Notes: generated by a model from the letters alone, not told the origin. A stretch of DNA of 64,000 bases from Planctomycetota bacterium (GCA_016872775.1 VGZA01000024.1:1-64000), one strand, 5' to 3'; numbered from the stretch's first letter, positions 8,352-17,391 are shown. Program-made: numbers and translations.

Positions 8352-10294
8352 GGGTTAGGTCCTTTTCTCATGCGGGCCTGTTCCCGAATTCGTTTCCAAC
8401 CTCGGCCCAGTGCCGAAACTGTAAACTCCAAAGGATATAGGCGTTCGTAGTACCAGAGCTTTGCAAAGTAAAAACCGATCGGGGCTGGTACAATGTGACG
8501 TCTAGTTTCAACCGAGCGGATTAGCCAGTCAAGTCCCTTGCGCAACGGGGGATCGACTTCCGGTTGGAACGGCATCGCCGCCAGGGCCTCGACCGCCAGG
8601 GCCGTCTCTTCAACACTGCTCAACCGTGGGGGTTGCGAATCCGGAGACGCGGCAATGCCCCATCCTCCATCGGCATTCTGCGCCCCGAGCAGCCAGTCGA
8701 CGCCGCGGCGCGCGGACTGGTCGTTGGCCCGGCCCAGCTCGGCAAACGCCAGCACGACTTTGGCCGTGCCATAAACCGGATTCTCTTCCCGCGGGTCAAA
8801 CTGATTGCCGAACCAGAGTGGGATCCAGCTGCCGTTGGGCTGCTGCTGGCGTCGCAGAAAATCGATCCCCTTGGCGCTGGCCGCGTCGATCTGGCGTGCC
8901 GTCCGTTGTCGGGTGGCTCCATCGGTGGAGTGCCCATGCGAGCCTGGCGCTTCGAGGAACGGGCGACCTGCCCGCAACGCGCGCAGCACATGGGCCGTGA
9001 TATCCGCGCCACTACGGTCGAATGGCAGTTTTCCCCAGCCACGGCAGAACGTCGGCCAGCCGCCATCGCGATTCTGCAGTTGCAGCAACCAGGGAATTCC
9101 CGCGCCGATCGCCGCGCCGATCGCCCCGCCGCTCGCCGCGTTGATGCGCGATGGAGTCGTCCGATCCTCGGCCACCCGCCGGCCCCAGGCAGCCAATGCC
9201 AGGATCGCACCCGGCGTGTCATCCGCGTCCGGCACGGCGCCACTGAGATCGCTCCAGCCCCATCCGCCAGGGGCCGCGCCGGTAAACGGATGCCGGCTGC
9301 GGAATTGGCAGTTCAACAGCCAGTCCAGCACGTTCGGGCCGAGCTGCGTGACGTCGAAGTCGCCGGCTTCCAGAGCATTCAACGCGAGCGTCGTGTTCCA
9401 GGTCGCCAGATTGGTGTCGATCGGCCAGCTGCCGTCGTCCCGTACGGATTGCAACAGAAATTGCACGGCTTGCCGCGCGACCGGGTGGGTCGCACGGCCC
9501 GTCGCCGCAAGACTCATCAACACAAAACTCGTCAGCGGGACCGCTTCCAGATAGCCGCCGCTGGCAGGTTGCATCGACGCCAGAACGCGCAGGCTGCGAT
9601 CGATCGCCCGACGTCGGATCCAACGCATAATGGGATTGCGCGGCGGATCGAAGTGGTACTTGGCCTGACCGATCGCGACTAATGCCGGGACCGCGTAGCT
9701 GACCACCGGTAGCCGGGCCAAGTGGTACCACTCCTGAGGCAGACAGGCCAGCTCGAACGGCAACGCCGACACGACCTTCCAGGGAACAAGTCCGGCCAGC
9801 GCGGCATTCGTGAGAATCGGAACCGCGAAAGTCTTGTCCTTGCCATAGCGGGCTCGCAGCCCCTCGACGCGTCCCTTCCGATCGACGTAGGCATTGGCCC
9901 GTTCCATCAAGGTCGGAAACTCGCTGCCACGACCGGCCAGGTGCAGGGCCGCGATCGACAGCCAGGTCGTGGCAATGTTGGAGTGACTCTTATCCGTGTC
10001 CCCGAAGCCTCCATCGGGATTCGCCTGGCTGCTCAGCCAGCGGATGCCCTGATCGATGCGCGGCTGGAGGACGCTGCGTTCGGCATCGGCGAACGTCCCG
10101 TTATGGAGCACGAGGCTCAAGGCGCTGATCGCGGTCGCCGTGGAGAGGGCGGAAGTGGACAGTTCGCCGATCCAGTGACCCGCGGACGCCCGTTCGTTCA
10201 GCAGGTCGGCGCGTGCCTGCTCCAGCGCCGCGCCAAGGGCCGCTTCGAGTTGCTCAGCTTGTTCGGCGCCGGACCGCTCCGTCCCGAAGTTCAT
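8348..10294 (-). CDS. Class II terpene cyclase, squalene-hopene cyclase-like
   Basis: Protein of 648 aa made of prenyltransferase/squalene-oxidase (QW-type) repeats. The N-terminus GHWIGELSTSALSTATAISA matches the opening of squalene-hopene cyclases. The catalytic acid motif appears as VPDADDTPGA near residue 353 (DxDDT). QW-like repeats are seen as QANPDGGFGD, SVRDDGSW, QNRDGGWPTF, QQPNGSW and QNADGGWG. The C-terminal blocks ENPVYGTAKV and IGFYFAKLWYYERLYPLEF are also cyclase-like. The family protonates squalene or related polyprenes to give hopenes or other polycycles. It is somewhat short and divergent relative to classic hopene cyclases, so a different polyprenyl substrate is possible. 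It is first in the minus-strand row and divergent from the radical SAM gene. Confidence 0.82.
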   Translation of the reverse strand: MNFGTERSGAEQAEQLEAALGAALEQARADLLNERASAGHWIGELSTSALSTATAISALSLVLHNGTFADAERSVLQPRIDQGIRWLSSQANPDGGFGDTDKSHSNIATTWLSIAALHLAGRGSEFPTLMERANAYVDRKGRVEGLRARYGKDKTFAVPILTNAALAGLVPWKVVSALPFELACLPQEWYHLARLPVVSYAVPALVAIGQAKYHFDPPRNPIMRWIRRRAIDRSLRVLASMQPASGGYLEAVPLTSFVLMSLAATGRATHPVARQAVQFLLQSVRDDGSWPIDTNLATWNTTLALNALEAGDFDVTQLGPNVLDWLLNCQFRSRHPFTGAAPGGWGWSDLSGAVPDADDTPGAILALAAWGRRVAEDRTTPSRINAASGGAIGAAIGAGIPWLLQLQNRDGGWPTFCRGWGKLPFDRSGADITAHVLRALRAGRPFLEAPGSHGHSTDGATRQRTARQIDAASAKGIDFLRRQQQPNGSWIPLWFGNQFDPREENPVYGTAKVVLAFAELGRANDQSARRGVDWLLGAQNADGGWGIAASPDSQPPRLSSVEETALAVEALAAMPFQPEVDPPLRKGLDWLIRSVETRRHIVPAPIGFYFAKLWYYERLYPLEFTVSALGRGWKRIREQARMRKGPNP

Positions 10295-10381
10295 CGATTC
10301 ACCCGGGCCCCTTCGTTTTCGTTGACCCCGGTGGTTATACTATGACCGAGCAGGAATTGTCACCCGTGGAATCGCATCGCC
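10295..10381. promoter_or_regulatory. Divergent promoter region of the terpenoid locus
   Basis: Eighty-seven bases separate the starts of the cyclase (minus) and radical SAM (plus) genes, so both promoters should lie here or inside the 5' ends. TATACT at 10336-10341 could be a plus-strand -10 element, but no matching -35 at normal spacing is seen. The shared region suggests joint control of the two transcription units; this is inference. Confidence 0.4.
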
Positions 10382-11647
10382 ATGTATCTGAAAATGGCCA
10401 AACGGCTGTTGCTGGAAACCGACAAACGGTTGCTGTGGAAGCTGGCCTGGAACATGGGCTTCAAAGGAATGCGGGCGATCCAGCGTCACAAGCGGCGTCT
10501 GCGCGCCGGCGAGTTTTTCCCGCCGTTCCTCTATGTTTCCGTGATCAATAGCTGCAACCTTCGCTGCCAGGGCTGTTGGGTCGATGTTGCCTCCAAGCAG
10601 GAGCGGATCCCGCCCGAAGCGATGGATCGGCTGATTCATGAATCGAAACAGATGGGCAATTCGTTTTTTGGCATCCTGGGCGGCGAACCGTTCATGCACG
10701 CCGAGTTGCTCGAGATTTTTCAGCGCCACCCGGATTGCTACTTCCAGGTGTTCACGAACGGGCATTTCATCACCGACGAGGTTGCTCGCAAATTGCGCGA
10801 GTTCGGCAACGTCACACCGCTGATCAGCGTCGAAGGAAACGAGATCATCAGCGACGAACGGCGTGGCAAAGCCAATGTGTTCAGCCAGACGCTGGAAGGA
10901 CTGAATAACTGCCTTCGCCACAAGGTGATGACCGGCGTTTGCACCAGCCTTTGCCAGTCGAATTTTGACTTGTTGAGCGAGCGTTGGGTCGATCGCCTGA
11001 TTGAAATGGGCGTGCTTTACTGCTGGTTCCACATTTATCGCGCGGTCGGTCCGGTAGCGACGCCGAGACTTTGCCTCACGCCCGAACAGCAGTTGGAGGC
11101 GCGGCGGTTTGTCGTCGAAATGCGGGCCAAAAAGCCGATCGTGATCATCGACGCCTACTATGACGGCGAAGGCCAGGCGCTCTGTCCGGCCGTTACGGGG
11201 TTCACCCATCATGTCAGCCCGTGGGGGGATATCGAACCTTGCCCGATCATTCAGTTCGCCAAAGAGTCGATCTACGATCGCCGGCCCGATGGCAGTTACC
11301 GACCGCTGAAAGAGGTTTTCAACGAATCGACATTTCTGCGGGACTTCCGTGAACTGTCAGCGCAAAACACGCGGGGGTGTGTTGTGCTCGAACGGCCCGA
11401 CCTGCTGCAGCGGATCGTCGAGACCCACGAGGCGCGAGACACGACGGCGCGGCGGACGGCCCTGGTGGAACTGGAAGCGATGCGGACCCGACCGTCGCAA
11501 TTCAATCCCGGGCACGAGATCCCGGAAAAGAACATCGCCTACCGCCTGGTGAAGCGTTTCTTCTTCAACGATTACGGCGCGTACGCGCGGCACTTTCGTC
11601 CCCAGAACTGGAAAGAAACGCGCGAGACCGCCGCGAGCAATTCGTAG
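10382..11647 (+). CDS. Radical SAM protein with SPASM-like C-terminal region
   Basis: Protein of 421 aa. The radical SAM [4Fe-4S] motif is C58-x3-C62-x2-C65 (SCNLRCQGCW), followed by the SAM-binding GGEPFM block and a TIM-barrel pattern (FQVFTNGHFI, PLISVEGNE). Later cysteines in ALCPAVTGFTHHVSPWGDIE and PCPII resemble a SPASM/twitch auxiliary cluster site. Position next to a hopene-cyclase-like gene recalls HpnH, which adds adenosine to diploptene, but the N-terminus (FPPFLYVSVINSCNLRC) and the C-terminal half do not look like HpnH with its DUF3463 region. The reaction is therefore left open. About 35% of the protein after residue 300 is charged and poorly recognisable. Confidence 0.78.
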   Translation: MYLKMAKRLLLETDKRLLWKLAWNMGFKGMRAIQRHKRRLRAGEFFPPFLYVSVINSCNLRCQGCWVDVASKQERIPPEAMDRLIHESKQMGNSFFGILGGEPFMHAELLEIFQRHPDCYFQVFTNGHFITDEVARKLREFGNVTPLISVEGNEIISDERRGKANVFSQTLEGLNNCLRHKVMTGVCTSLCQSNFDLLSERWVDRLIEMGVLYCWFHIYRAVGPVATPRLCLTPEQQLEARRFVVEMRAKKPIVIIDAYYDGEGQALCPAVTGFTHHVSPWGDIEPCPIIQFAKESIYDRRPDGSYRPLKEVFNESTFLRDFRELSAQNTRGCVVLERPDLLQRIVETHEARDTTARRTALVELEAMRTRPSQFNPGHEIPEKNIAYRLVKRFFFNDYGAYARHFRPQNWKETRETAASNS

Positions 11648-11665
11648 CGTTTTCGAATCGTGCGA

Positions 11666-11683
11666 CTCGAAACAAGTTTCGAG
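11666..11683. repeat. Hairpin CTCGAAAC-AA-GTTTCGAG (REP-like or terminator)
   Basis: A perfect 8-bp inverted repeat with a 2-base loop lies 19 bases after the radical SAM stop and is followed by GCTACGACAACG rather than a T run. It resembles dispersed hairpin repeats more than a canonical intrinsic terminator. Confidence 0.5.
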
Positions 11684-11796
11684 CTACGACAACGAGCCAC
11701 GTGGTGATCGCTCCAGGAATCAGGGTTCGCGCAAAGCCGCAAAGCTATACCTGCTGGACCCGCCGTTTTCAAAGAACTTGCGATGGTTCCAGAATA

Positions 11797-11826
11797 GTGA
11801 CATCGACCGATCGGATCCGGTAGAAT
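11797..11826 (+). promoter_or_regulatory. Candidate sigma70-type promoter for the DUF1501 row
   Basis: GTGACA at 11797-11802 and TAGAAT at 11821-11826 are separated by 18 bases, giving a plausible -35/-10 pair about 87 bases upstream of the first DUF1501 start. No other good candidate is seen in the 11648-11913 gap. Confidence 0.4.
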
Positions 11827-11913
11827 AAAGTCAAGTTCAGGGCAGGACGATACGCCGGATTGCTCTTTTCAGCGGTCAGATTCCAGGGGCCAGACCTGTT
11901 CGGAGTTCCATCA

Positions 11914-13239
11914 ATGTTGAATCGAAGAGACTGGTTACGAGCGACAGGATGGGGATTGTGTGGTACGGCGGCGTGCAACTGGTTTCCGCTTTTGGCTCAG
12001 GAAATCGAAGCTGCGGGGAAGCGCAGGCGGCATTGCGTGCTGCTCTGGATGAGCGGAGGCGCTACGCAGACCGACACCTTCGATATGAAGGCCGGGCATC
12101 AGAATGGCGGTGAATTCAAGGAGATTGCCACGCGCGCTCCCGGTCTGCGGTGGAGTGAGCACCTGCCGAAGCTGGCGGAACATGCCGAGCGGATCGCCGT
12201 GGTGCGCGGGTTGAGCACCAAGGAAGGCGACCATGGCCGCGGGACCTACCTGATGCGCACGGGGCACCAGCCGATGGGGACCGTTCGCTACCCCGGCATC
12301 GGGTCGTCGTTGTCGAAGGAATTGGCGGATGTCGAGTCCGGGATCCCTGCCTACGTCGCGATCTCGCCCTACCGGGCGTTCAATCAGGCGGCGTTTGGAC
12401 CGGGCTTTCTGGGTGCGCCATATGCCCCGTTGACCGTGGGCGCGACCGACGGCCCGCAAGCGGCCCCCGCGAGCAGTGATGGTTATGCCGAGCTGCGCGT
12501 GGATGATCTCGTCCCGCCAAACGGGATCAGCCCCCGGCAATTCACCTCGCGCGTCGACCTCTGGCGGGGGATGCAGGAGCGATTCCTCGCGTCGCATCGA
12601 ACGCATTCCGTCCAGACGCACGATACCGTTTATCGTCGCGCGTTGAAGTTGATGAGCAGCGACATGAACAAGGCGTTCGATCTGTCGCAGGAATCCGATG
12701 CGATTCGCGAAGCGTACGGCAAGGGCCGGTTTGGGCAGGGGTGCCTGCTGGCGCGACGATTGATCGAGCGGGGCGTTGGATTCGTGGAGGTATCCCTGGG
12801 CACGGTCGCCGATGGCGCCATCGGCTGGGACACCCATCTCAATAATTTTCCGGTCGTGAAGGCCCTTTCGACCGAATTGGACGCGGGCTGGAGTATGTTG
12901 ATGCGCGAGCTTGGCGAGCGAGGTTTGCTCGACAACACCACGATTCTCTGGATGGGCGAATTCGGTCGAACCCCTGCCATTAATCCGAGCGCGGGTCGCG
13001 ATCACTTTCCCGCCGCCTGGACCTGCGTCTTCGCGGGAGGAGGCATCCGAGGCGGTCAAGCCTACGGCAAGACGAGCGACGATGGGATGCGCGTCGAGGA
13101 TGGAAAAGTCGACGTTGGCGACGTGCTGGCGACGCTGAGTTCCGCGGTAGGTGTCGATCCCTCGACGCAGAATATTTCCGAGGTCGGGCGGCCGATCAAG
13201 ATTGCCGAGGGGACCCCAATTTCGGCGATTCTCTCATGA
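11914..13239 (+). CDS. DUF1501 family protein (sulfatase-like fold), exported
   Basis: Protein of 441 aa. The ATG at 11914 gives a Tat-like N-terminus (MLNRRDWLRATGWGLCGTAA), typical of planctomycete DUF1501 proteins. Family motifs follow: VLLWMSGGATQTDTFDMK, then RGTYLMRTGHQPMG, IGWDTHLNNFPVVK and finally WMGEFGRTPAINPSAGRDH near residue 355. DUF1501 proteins belong to the alkaline-phosphatase/sulfatase superfamily; their reaction is unknown. Usually they sit next to a DUF1549/DUF1553 cytochrome protein, but here the next gene is a zinc-peptidase-like protein, overlapping by 4 bp (ATGA). Confidence 0.88.
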   Translation: MLNRRDWLRATGWGLCGTAACNWFPLLAQEIEAAGKRRRHCVLLWMSGGATQTDTFDMKAGHQNGGEFKEIATRAPGLRWSEHLPKLAEHAERIAVVRGLSTKEGDHGRGTYLMRTGHQPMGTVRYPGIGSSLSKELADVESGIPAYVAISPYRAFNQAAFGPGFLGAPYAPLTVGATDGPQAAPASSDGYAELRVDDLVPPNGISPRQFTSRVDLWRGMQERFLASHRTHSVQTHDTVYRRALKLMSSDMNKAFDLSQESDAIREAYGKGRFGQGCLLARRLIERGVGFVEVSLGTVADGAIGWDTHLNNFPVVKALSTELDAGWSMLMRELGERGLLDNTTILWMGEFGRTPAINPSAGRDHFPAAWTCVFAGGGIRGGQAYGKTSDDGMRVEDGKVDVGDVLATLSSAVGVDPSTQNISEVGRPIKIAEGTPISAILS

Positions 13240-14132
13240 ACCGGCCTGTATCCCGCATGAACTCCTGGCGCCGCCTGGATCGGACATCGGCCTGCGTGCC
13301 CCGCGCGCTGCCATTATCGCCGGGTTCCTTGGCCTGCGTTCTGTTGGTGTGGCTGTTCGCCCATCCGTGGCCGATCTGCGGGGCGATGGAAGCCGGCTCA
13401 TTGCCGGAACTGGAGAATCGGTTGGCGATCCGGATTGTGACCGCGGGGGAACCGTTTCCGGTGAAGAACAGCTACGGACCGATCGACGGCCGCGACGCGC
13501 CGCCCGAGGCGCTCGCGGCATATCTGCCGCTGTTGGCCAGTGAGTTCAACCTCTATCCGGCATCGTTCGTGCGACGGAGCGGAGTGAAACGGATCGTACT
13601 CTGCACGGAACTGAAGTTCTCCGGTCAACGCTGGAACGCCGTCCCCGACTACGATCACGACACGTTGTATCTGGAGGTTGTGCGAGGCAATCACGACCCG
13701 ATTTACCAGCGGCGCGTGATCCACCACGATTTTTTCCATTTCGTCGACTGGCAGGACGACGGAGAGGTGGACCGCGATCCGGCCTGGTCAGCGTTGAATC
13801 CCCAGGGCTTTCGCTATGGGTTGGGTGGCGCGGCCGCGCAGAACGATCCCCGCGGCCAGTTGCTCGACCCGACCCTGGTCGGCTTCGTGGATCGCTACGC
13901 GCAATCGGCGGTCGAGGAGGATAAGGCGGAGCTGTTCGCGGCGCTGGTTGTCTGTGGCGAATCGACCGTCAGGCGGGCGGAAAGGGACGAGATTCTGGCT
14001 TCGAAGATTCGCATGCTCCGAGCGAATTGTCTGGCGTTCTGTCCGGAGATCGACGAGCGGTTCTGGAAACAGACCCGTCTTTTGCGTAGAGGGGGCGACG
14101 CCGATGGGCAATCGCGTTCCAAAGGAAATTGA
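13236..14132 (+). CDS. Putative secreted zinc metallopeptidase-like protein
   Basis: Protein of 298 aa with a hydrophobic segment at about residues 28-48 (LACVLLVWLFAHPWPICG) that can serve as signal peptide or anchor. The key feature is VIHHDFFHFVDW near residue 165: an HDxxH pattern in place of HExxH. Downstream, EEDKAELFAALVV could supply the third zinc ligand. This arrangement resembles putative zinc-binding peptidases found in exported bacterial proteins. The Asp for Glu change could weaken catalysis, so activity is uncertain. It overlaps the preceding DUF1501 stop by 4 bp and the following DUF1501 start by 29 bp, which indicates one operon. Confidence 0.6.
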   Translation: MNRPVSRMNSWRRLDRTSACVPRALPLSPGSLACVLLVWLFAHPWPICGAMEAGSLPELENRLAIRIVTAGEPFPVKNSYGPIDGRDAPPEALAAYLPLLASEFNLYPASFVRRSGVKRIVLCTELKFSGQRWNAVPDYDHDTLYLEVVRGNHDPIYQRRVIHHDFFHFVDWQDDGEVDRDPAWSALNPQGFRYGLGGAAAQNDPRGQLLDPTLVGFVDRYAQSAVEEDKAELFAALVVCGESTVRRAERDEILASKIRMLRANCLAFCPEIDERFWKQTRLLRRGGDADGQSRSKGN

Positions 14133-15540
14133 CGCTCCAGGTCGTCGCCCGATTTCCAGCCGGCGAGCGATGTTGACGCGCTGTGGCACCGGACTGGGTG
14201 CGCTGGCACTGGCCGACCTGCTTGCGCGTGAAGCGGCGAGGGGGTCGGATCGAGTCGCCAGCCCGCTGGCGCCCCGCGCCCCGCACTACGGCGCCCGCGC
14301 CAAACGGATCGTGCACCTTTTCATGAATGGAGGCCCTTCGGCGGTCGACACGTTTGATCCGAAACCGGCCCTAGACCAGTACCATGGCCAGCCGCTGCCG
14401 ATCACCAATTTCCGAACGGAACGAAAGACCGGCGCCGCGATGCGCTCCCCGTTCAAATTCGCCCGCTATGGAGAATCGGGCCTGGAAGTCAGCGAACTGT
14501 TCGCGCGTACGGCGCAGCACATCGACGATATTGCCGTGATTCGATCGATGCAGGCGGAAGTGCCGAACCACGAACCTTCGTTAATGCTGATGAACTGTGG
14601 CGAGTCGCGGCAACCGCGGCCCAGTATGGGCGCGTGGGTGACGTACGGTCTGGGCAGCGAGAACCAGAATCTGCCGGGTTTCATCGCGATGTGCCCCGGG
14701 GGATATCCGATCGTCTCCACGCAGAACTGGCGCGCGGCGTTTCTGCCCGGCGCCTATCAAGGGACGTACATCGATACGCAACACGCGGAAGTGCGCAAAC
14801 TGATCGCGAATATCCGCAATGATCAATACTCAACGGAGCAGCAGCGGCGGCAACTCGATTTCCTCGGACAGTTGAACCGGGAACATGCCGACGAGCGGGC
14901 GAATCCCGCCGCGTTGGAGGCACGTATCCAGGCGTTTGAGCTGGCATTTCGCATGCAGTCCGAGGCGGCGGAAGCGTTTGACCTGTCCCGCGAGCCGCAA
15001 TACCTGCTCGACCGGTACGGCAGTGGTACGCACGGACGACAGTTGCTGATCGCCCGGCGACTCATCGAACGGGGCGTCCGATTCGTGCAAGTCTGGAGTG
15101 GCGCCGGCCAGCCCTGGGATAATCACGACAACCTGGAGAAGCAGCATCGTGACCTGGCCGGACAATGGGATGGTCCGATTGCGGCGTTTCTGACGGATTT
15201 GAAGGATCGAGGGCTTTTCGAGGAAACACTGGTGTTGTGGGGCGGCGAGTTCGGTAGAACTCCCGTGGCGGAGCTACCTCAGTTGAATGGCCGCGATCAT
15301 AATCACTATGGGTTCACCTGCTGGCTGGCGGGCGGCGGAATACGCGGCGGTTACGCACATGGCGCGACCGATGAGTTCGGTTTTCGCGCCGTGGAAAAGA
15401 CCGTCCCGGTCCACGATCTGCACGCCACGATGTTGCATTTGCTGGGATTAGACCACGAGCGATTGACGTTTCGTTTTGCGGGACGCGATTTTCGACTCAC
15501 CGACGTCCATGGTCGAGTGGTGCGGGAATTGATCGCCTGA
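14104..15540 (+). CDS. DUF1501 family protein (second copy), exported
   Basis: Protein of 478 aa. The start at 14104 lies inside the preceding gene; an alternative ATG is at 14170. The N-terminal segment SSRRAMLTRCGTGLGALALA is the usual Tat-like signal. Conserved blocks are HLFMNGGPSAVDTFDPKPAL, NCGESRQPRPSMGAWVTYGL, VWSGAGQPWDNHDN and LWGGEFGRTPVAELPQLNGR followed by DHNHYGFTCWLAGGGIRGG. This is the longer DUF1501 subtype and clearly differs from the copy at 11.9 kb, so the pair is not a recent duplication. Reaction unknown; probably periplasmic. Confidence 0.9.
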   Translation: MGNRVPKEIDAPGRRPISSRRAMLTRCGTGLGALALADLLAREAARGSDRVASPLAPRAPHYGARAKRIVHLFMNGGPSAVDTFDPKPALDQYHGQPLPITNFRTERKTGAAMRSPFKFARYGESGLEVSELFARTAQHIDDIAVIRSMQAEVPNHEPSLMLMNCGESRQPRPSMGAWVTYGLGSENQNLPGFIAMCPGGYPIVSTQNWRAAFLPGAYQGTYIDTQHAEVRKLIANIRNDQYSTEQQRRQLDFLGQLNREHADERANPAALEARIQAFELAFRMQSEAAEAFDLSREPQYLLDRYGSGTHGRQLLIARRLIERGVRFVQVWSGAGQPWDNHDNLEKQHRDLAGQWDGPIAAFLTDLKDRGLFEETLVLWGGEFGRTPVAELPQLNGRDHNHYGFTCWLAGGGIRGGYAHGATDEFGFRAVEKTVPVHDLHATMLHLLGLDHERLTFRFAGRDFRLTDVHGRVVRELIA

Positions 15541-15562
15541 AACGCGGGTCAGGGAGGTATTT

Positions 15563-16588
15563 GTGTACCAGGATTGGAGCGACGATCATTCCGTTTTGCC
15601 GCGGACCGAGCCCACGCCCGCGCCTTGGAACATGCCGCTCGTCGCGGAATTGGTCGAGCCACGCGGCCCCGACGTGGGCACCGCGGAGGAACCAATTCTC
15701 GCGATACCGGTATCGATCGAGCGGCCGCGAATCTGGAGCGTCGTCCTGCTCTATGTCGCTTCGTTGCTGGCTTCGTTGGTCGTGACTTCGGTGGTCATGG
15801 TCTTCGTGATTCGATGGAAGTACGGCGTCTTAACCCCGCAGCAGGTTGCCGACTTGCGACCGCAACTTGCGTCGTTCTTCGAAACGCGACTCGGTTTCAT
15901 CGTCATGGTGTTGCCAAACCAGCTGACACTCGCAGCGCTGGCCCTGGGCGCCGCATTGCTTTCCCCGCTCGCTTTTCGAGACCGATTGGGGCTCAGGCCA
16001 AGCCATCTCCCGGTCTGGAGTTGGTTGTTGATGGCCGCGGCGACCCCGGTGGTTGGCATGACCACGTCGATGTTCATGAACCTGTTCACGACCGATCGCG
16101 GCGAGAACATGGAGATGCTGCAGCGGATTTTCAAGGCCCATTCGGGTCCGTTTTTTCTGGTGATGACGTTACTGATCGGCGTGTTGCCGGGACTTTGCGA
16201 AGAGTTGTTGTTTCGCGGGTATATGCAGACGCGGCTACTGGCGCGTTTTCCCGCCTGGGTGGCGATTGGAGTTAGTGCGCTGGCATTCGCCGCCGCGCAC
16301 ATGGAGCCGCTGCATGCGATCGGTGTCTTCCCTTTGGGCGTCTGGTTGGGCATCGTCGCCTGGCGATCAGGATCGATCTGGCCCGCGATGCTCGCGCATA
16401 CGTTCAATAACTCATTTGCCGTGTTCTTGACCCGGCTGCAGCCCCAGGAAGGAGATGCGGTCGCTGACCAGATGGCCGCCGGTTTTCTGGTCCTGACCGC
16501 CTTGGCTGTCTCCGCCATCTGCCTGGTGATTTCCTGTGCCGTGCTGGTGCAAAAAAAGACCGAACCGATCGTAGCCGTCGCAGGTTGA
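15563..16588 (+). CDS. CPBP family intramembrane glutamic protease
   Basis: Membrane protein of 341 aa with GTG start at 15563, placed 6 bases after GGGAGG (15552-15557). The CPBP/Abi signature is complete: CEELLFRGYMQTRL near residue 215, then FAAAHMEP and a final HTFNNS motif, giving the catalytic Glu-Glu and two His ligands. At least seven hydrophobic helices are visible, with a soluble N-terminus of about 55 residues. Bacterial relatives act in protein maturation or bacteriocin self-immunity. Nothing here suggests a bacteriocin, so the substrate is unknown. It follows the second DUF1501 gene after 22 bases and may be cotranscribed with it. Confidence 0.88.
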   Translation: MYQDWSDDHSVLPRTEPTPAPWNMPLVAELVEPRGPDVGTAEEPILAIPVSIERPRIWSVVLLYVASLLASLVVTSVVMVFVIRWKYGVLTPQQVADLRPQLASFFETRLGFIVMVLPNQLTLAALALGAALLSPLAFRDRLGLRPSHLPVWSWLLMAAATPVVGMTTSMFMNLFTTDRGENMEMLQRIFKAHSGPFFLVMTLLIGVLPGLCEELLFRGYMQTRLLARFPAWVAIGVSALAFAAAHMEPLHAIGVFPLGVWLGIVAWRSGSIWPAMLAHTFNNSFAVFLTRLQPQEGDAVADQMAAGFLVLTALAVSAICLVISCAVLVQKKTEPIVAVAG

Positions 16589-16663
16589 GCCCGCGAAAGT
16601 AGTTCACGCAAAGACGCCGAGCCGCAGAGGACCTTCCCGCGAACTCCGGTCACCGCCGCTCCG

Positions 16664-17266
16664 TCAATTACTCTTCTTGCCCTTGCGACCGGCGCGATCT
16701 TGGAAGGCGCGGCGGGCGGCCTGGCGCTCTTCGTCGCTGAGTTGCCCGTCACCGTCCTTGTCGAACTGTTTGAGAAGTTCCTGGAAATTAGCGCCATCGC
16801 CCCCGAGTGCCTGTTGCATCATCTTGCGGGCCTGCTCCCGGCCGGCCTGACGCTCTTCGTCGCTCAATTTGCCGTCGCCGTCCTTATCGAGTTGCTTCAG
16901 GGCGCGCTGACGCATGGCCTCTGCGTTGGGGCCGGCGTTGGGGCCGGCGTTGGGGGGCGCATTCGCGCCCGCCCGCTGTTTGCGATCGGCAAGAAACTTG
17001 TCGCGTTCATCCTCGTCAATCTTGCCATTCCCGTTGGTGTCATATTTCTTGAGCATGGCGGCCTTCAACCGCGATGGCACCGATTCTTTTTCCGGTTTGT
17101 TTTCGCCCTGCGGGGCGGCCGGTTCGGCGGTACCCGTCGCCACGGCCTTTTTGGAACTGTCGGCGGCGACCACGACATCGTCGGCCGCGAGGAAACCCGC
17201 GAGAGTCGCGGAAAGGCAGATCGTCAGTGTGGCGGCAAGCAGGTGAGGGGATCGTCGCGAGATCAT
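16664..17266 (-). CDS. EF-hand calcium-binding protein, secreted
   Basis: Protein of 200 aa with a signal peptide (MISRRSPHLLAATLTICLSATLAGFLAADD). Three EF-hand loops are clear: DTNGNGKIDEDE, DKDGDGKLSDEE and DKDGDGQLSDEE, each with Asp at loop positions 1, 3 and 5 and Glu at 12. Between loops 1 and 2 there is a short repeat of GPNA that comes from a tandem GGGGCCGGCGTT DNA unit and may vary in number. The C-terminus is basic (GRKGKKSN). Likely extracytoplasmic calcium binding; no enzyme domain. Convergent with the CPBP protease gene. Confidence 0.9.
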   Translation of the reverse strand: MISRRSPHLLAATLTICLSATLAGFLAADDVVVAADSSKKAVATGTAEPAAPQGENKPEKESVPSRLKAAMLKKYDTNGNGKIDEDERDKFLADRKQRAGANAPPNAGPNAGPNAEAMRQRALKQLDKDGDGKLSDEERQAGREQARKMMQQALGGDGANFQELLKQFDKDGDGQLSDEERQAARRAFQDRAGRKGKKSN

Positions 17267-17391
17267 GGCCAGGTCTCCGGGCTGTTTGGAAGCAAAATTG
17301 CCAGCGATAAAAGTCTAAACCACAGGGAGCGGGTAAGGTTGCGTCAAAATCGGGAGATCTTGTCAAGATCCAATTTTAACTGCCCGCATGT

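Noticed and set aside
10382-11647. HpnH (adenosyl-hopane synthase) as a firm name for the radical SAM gene
   Set aside because: The context fits but the sequence around the cluster and the C-terminal half do not show the HpnH pattern, so only the superfamily is claimed.
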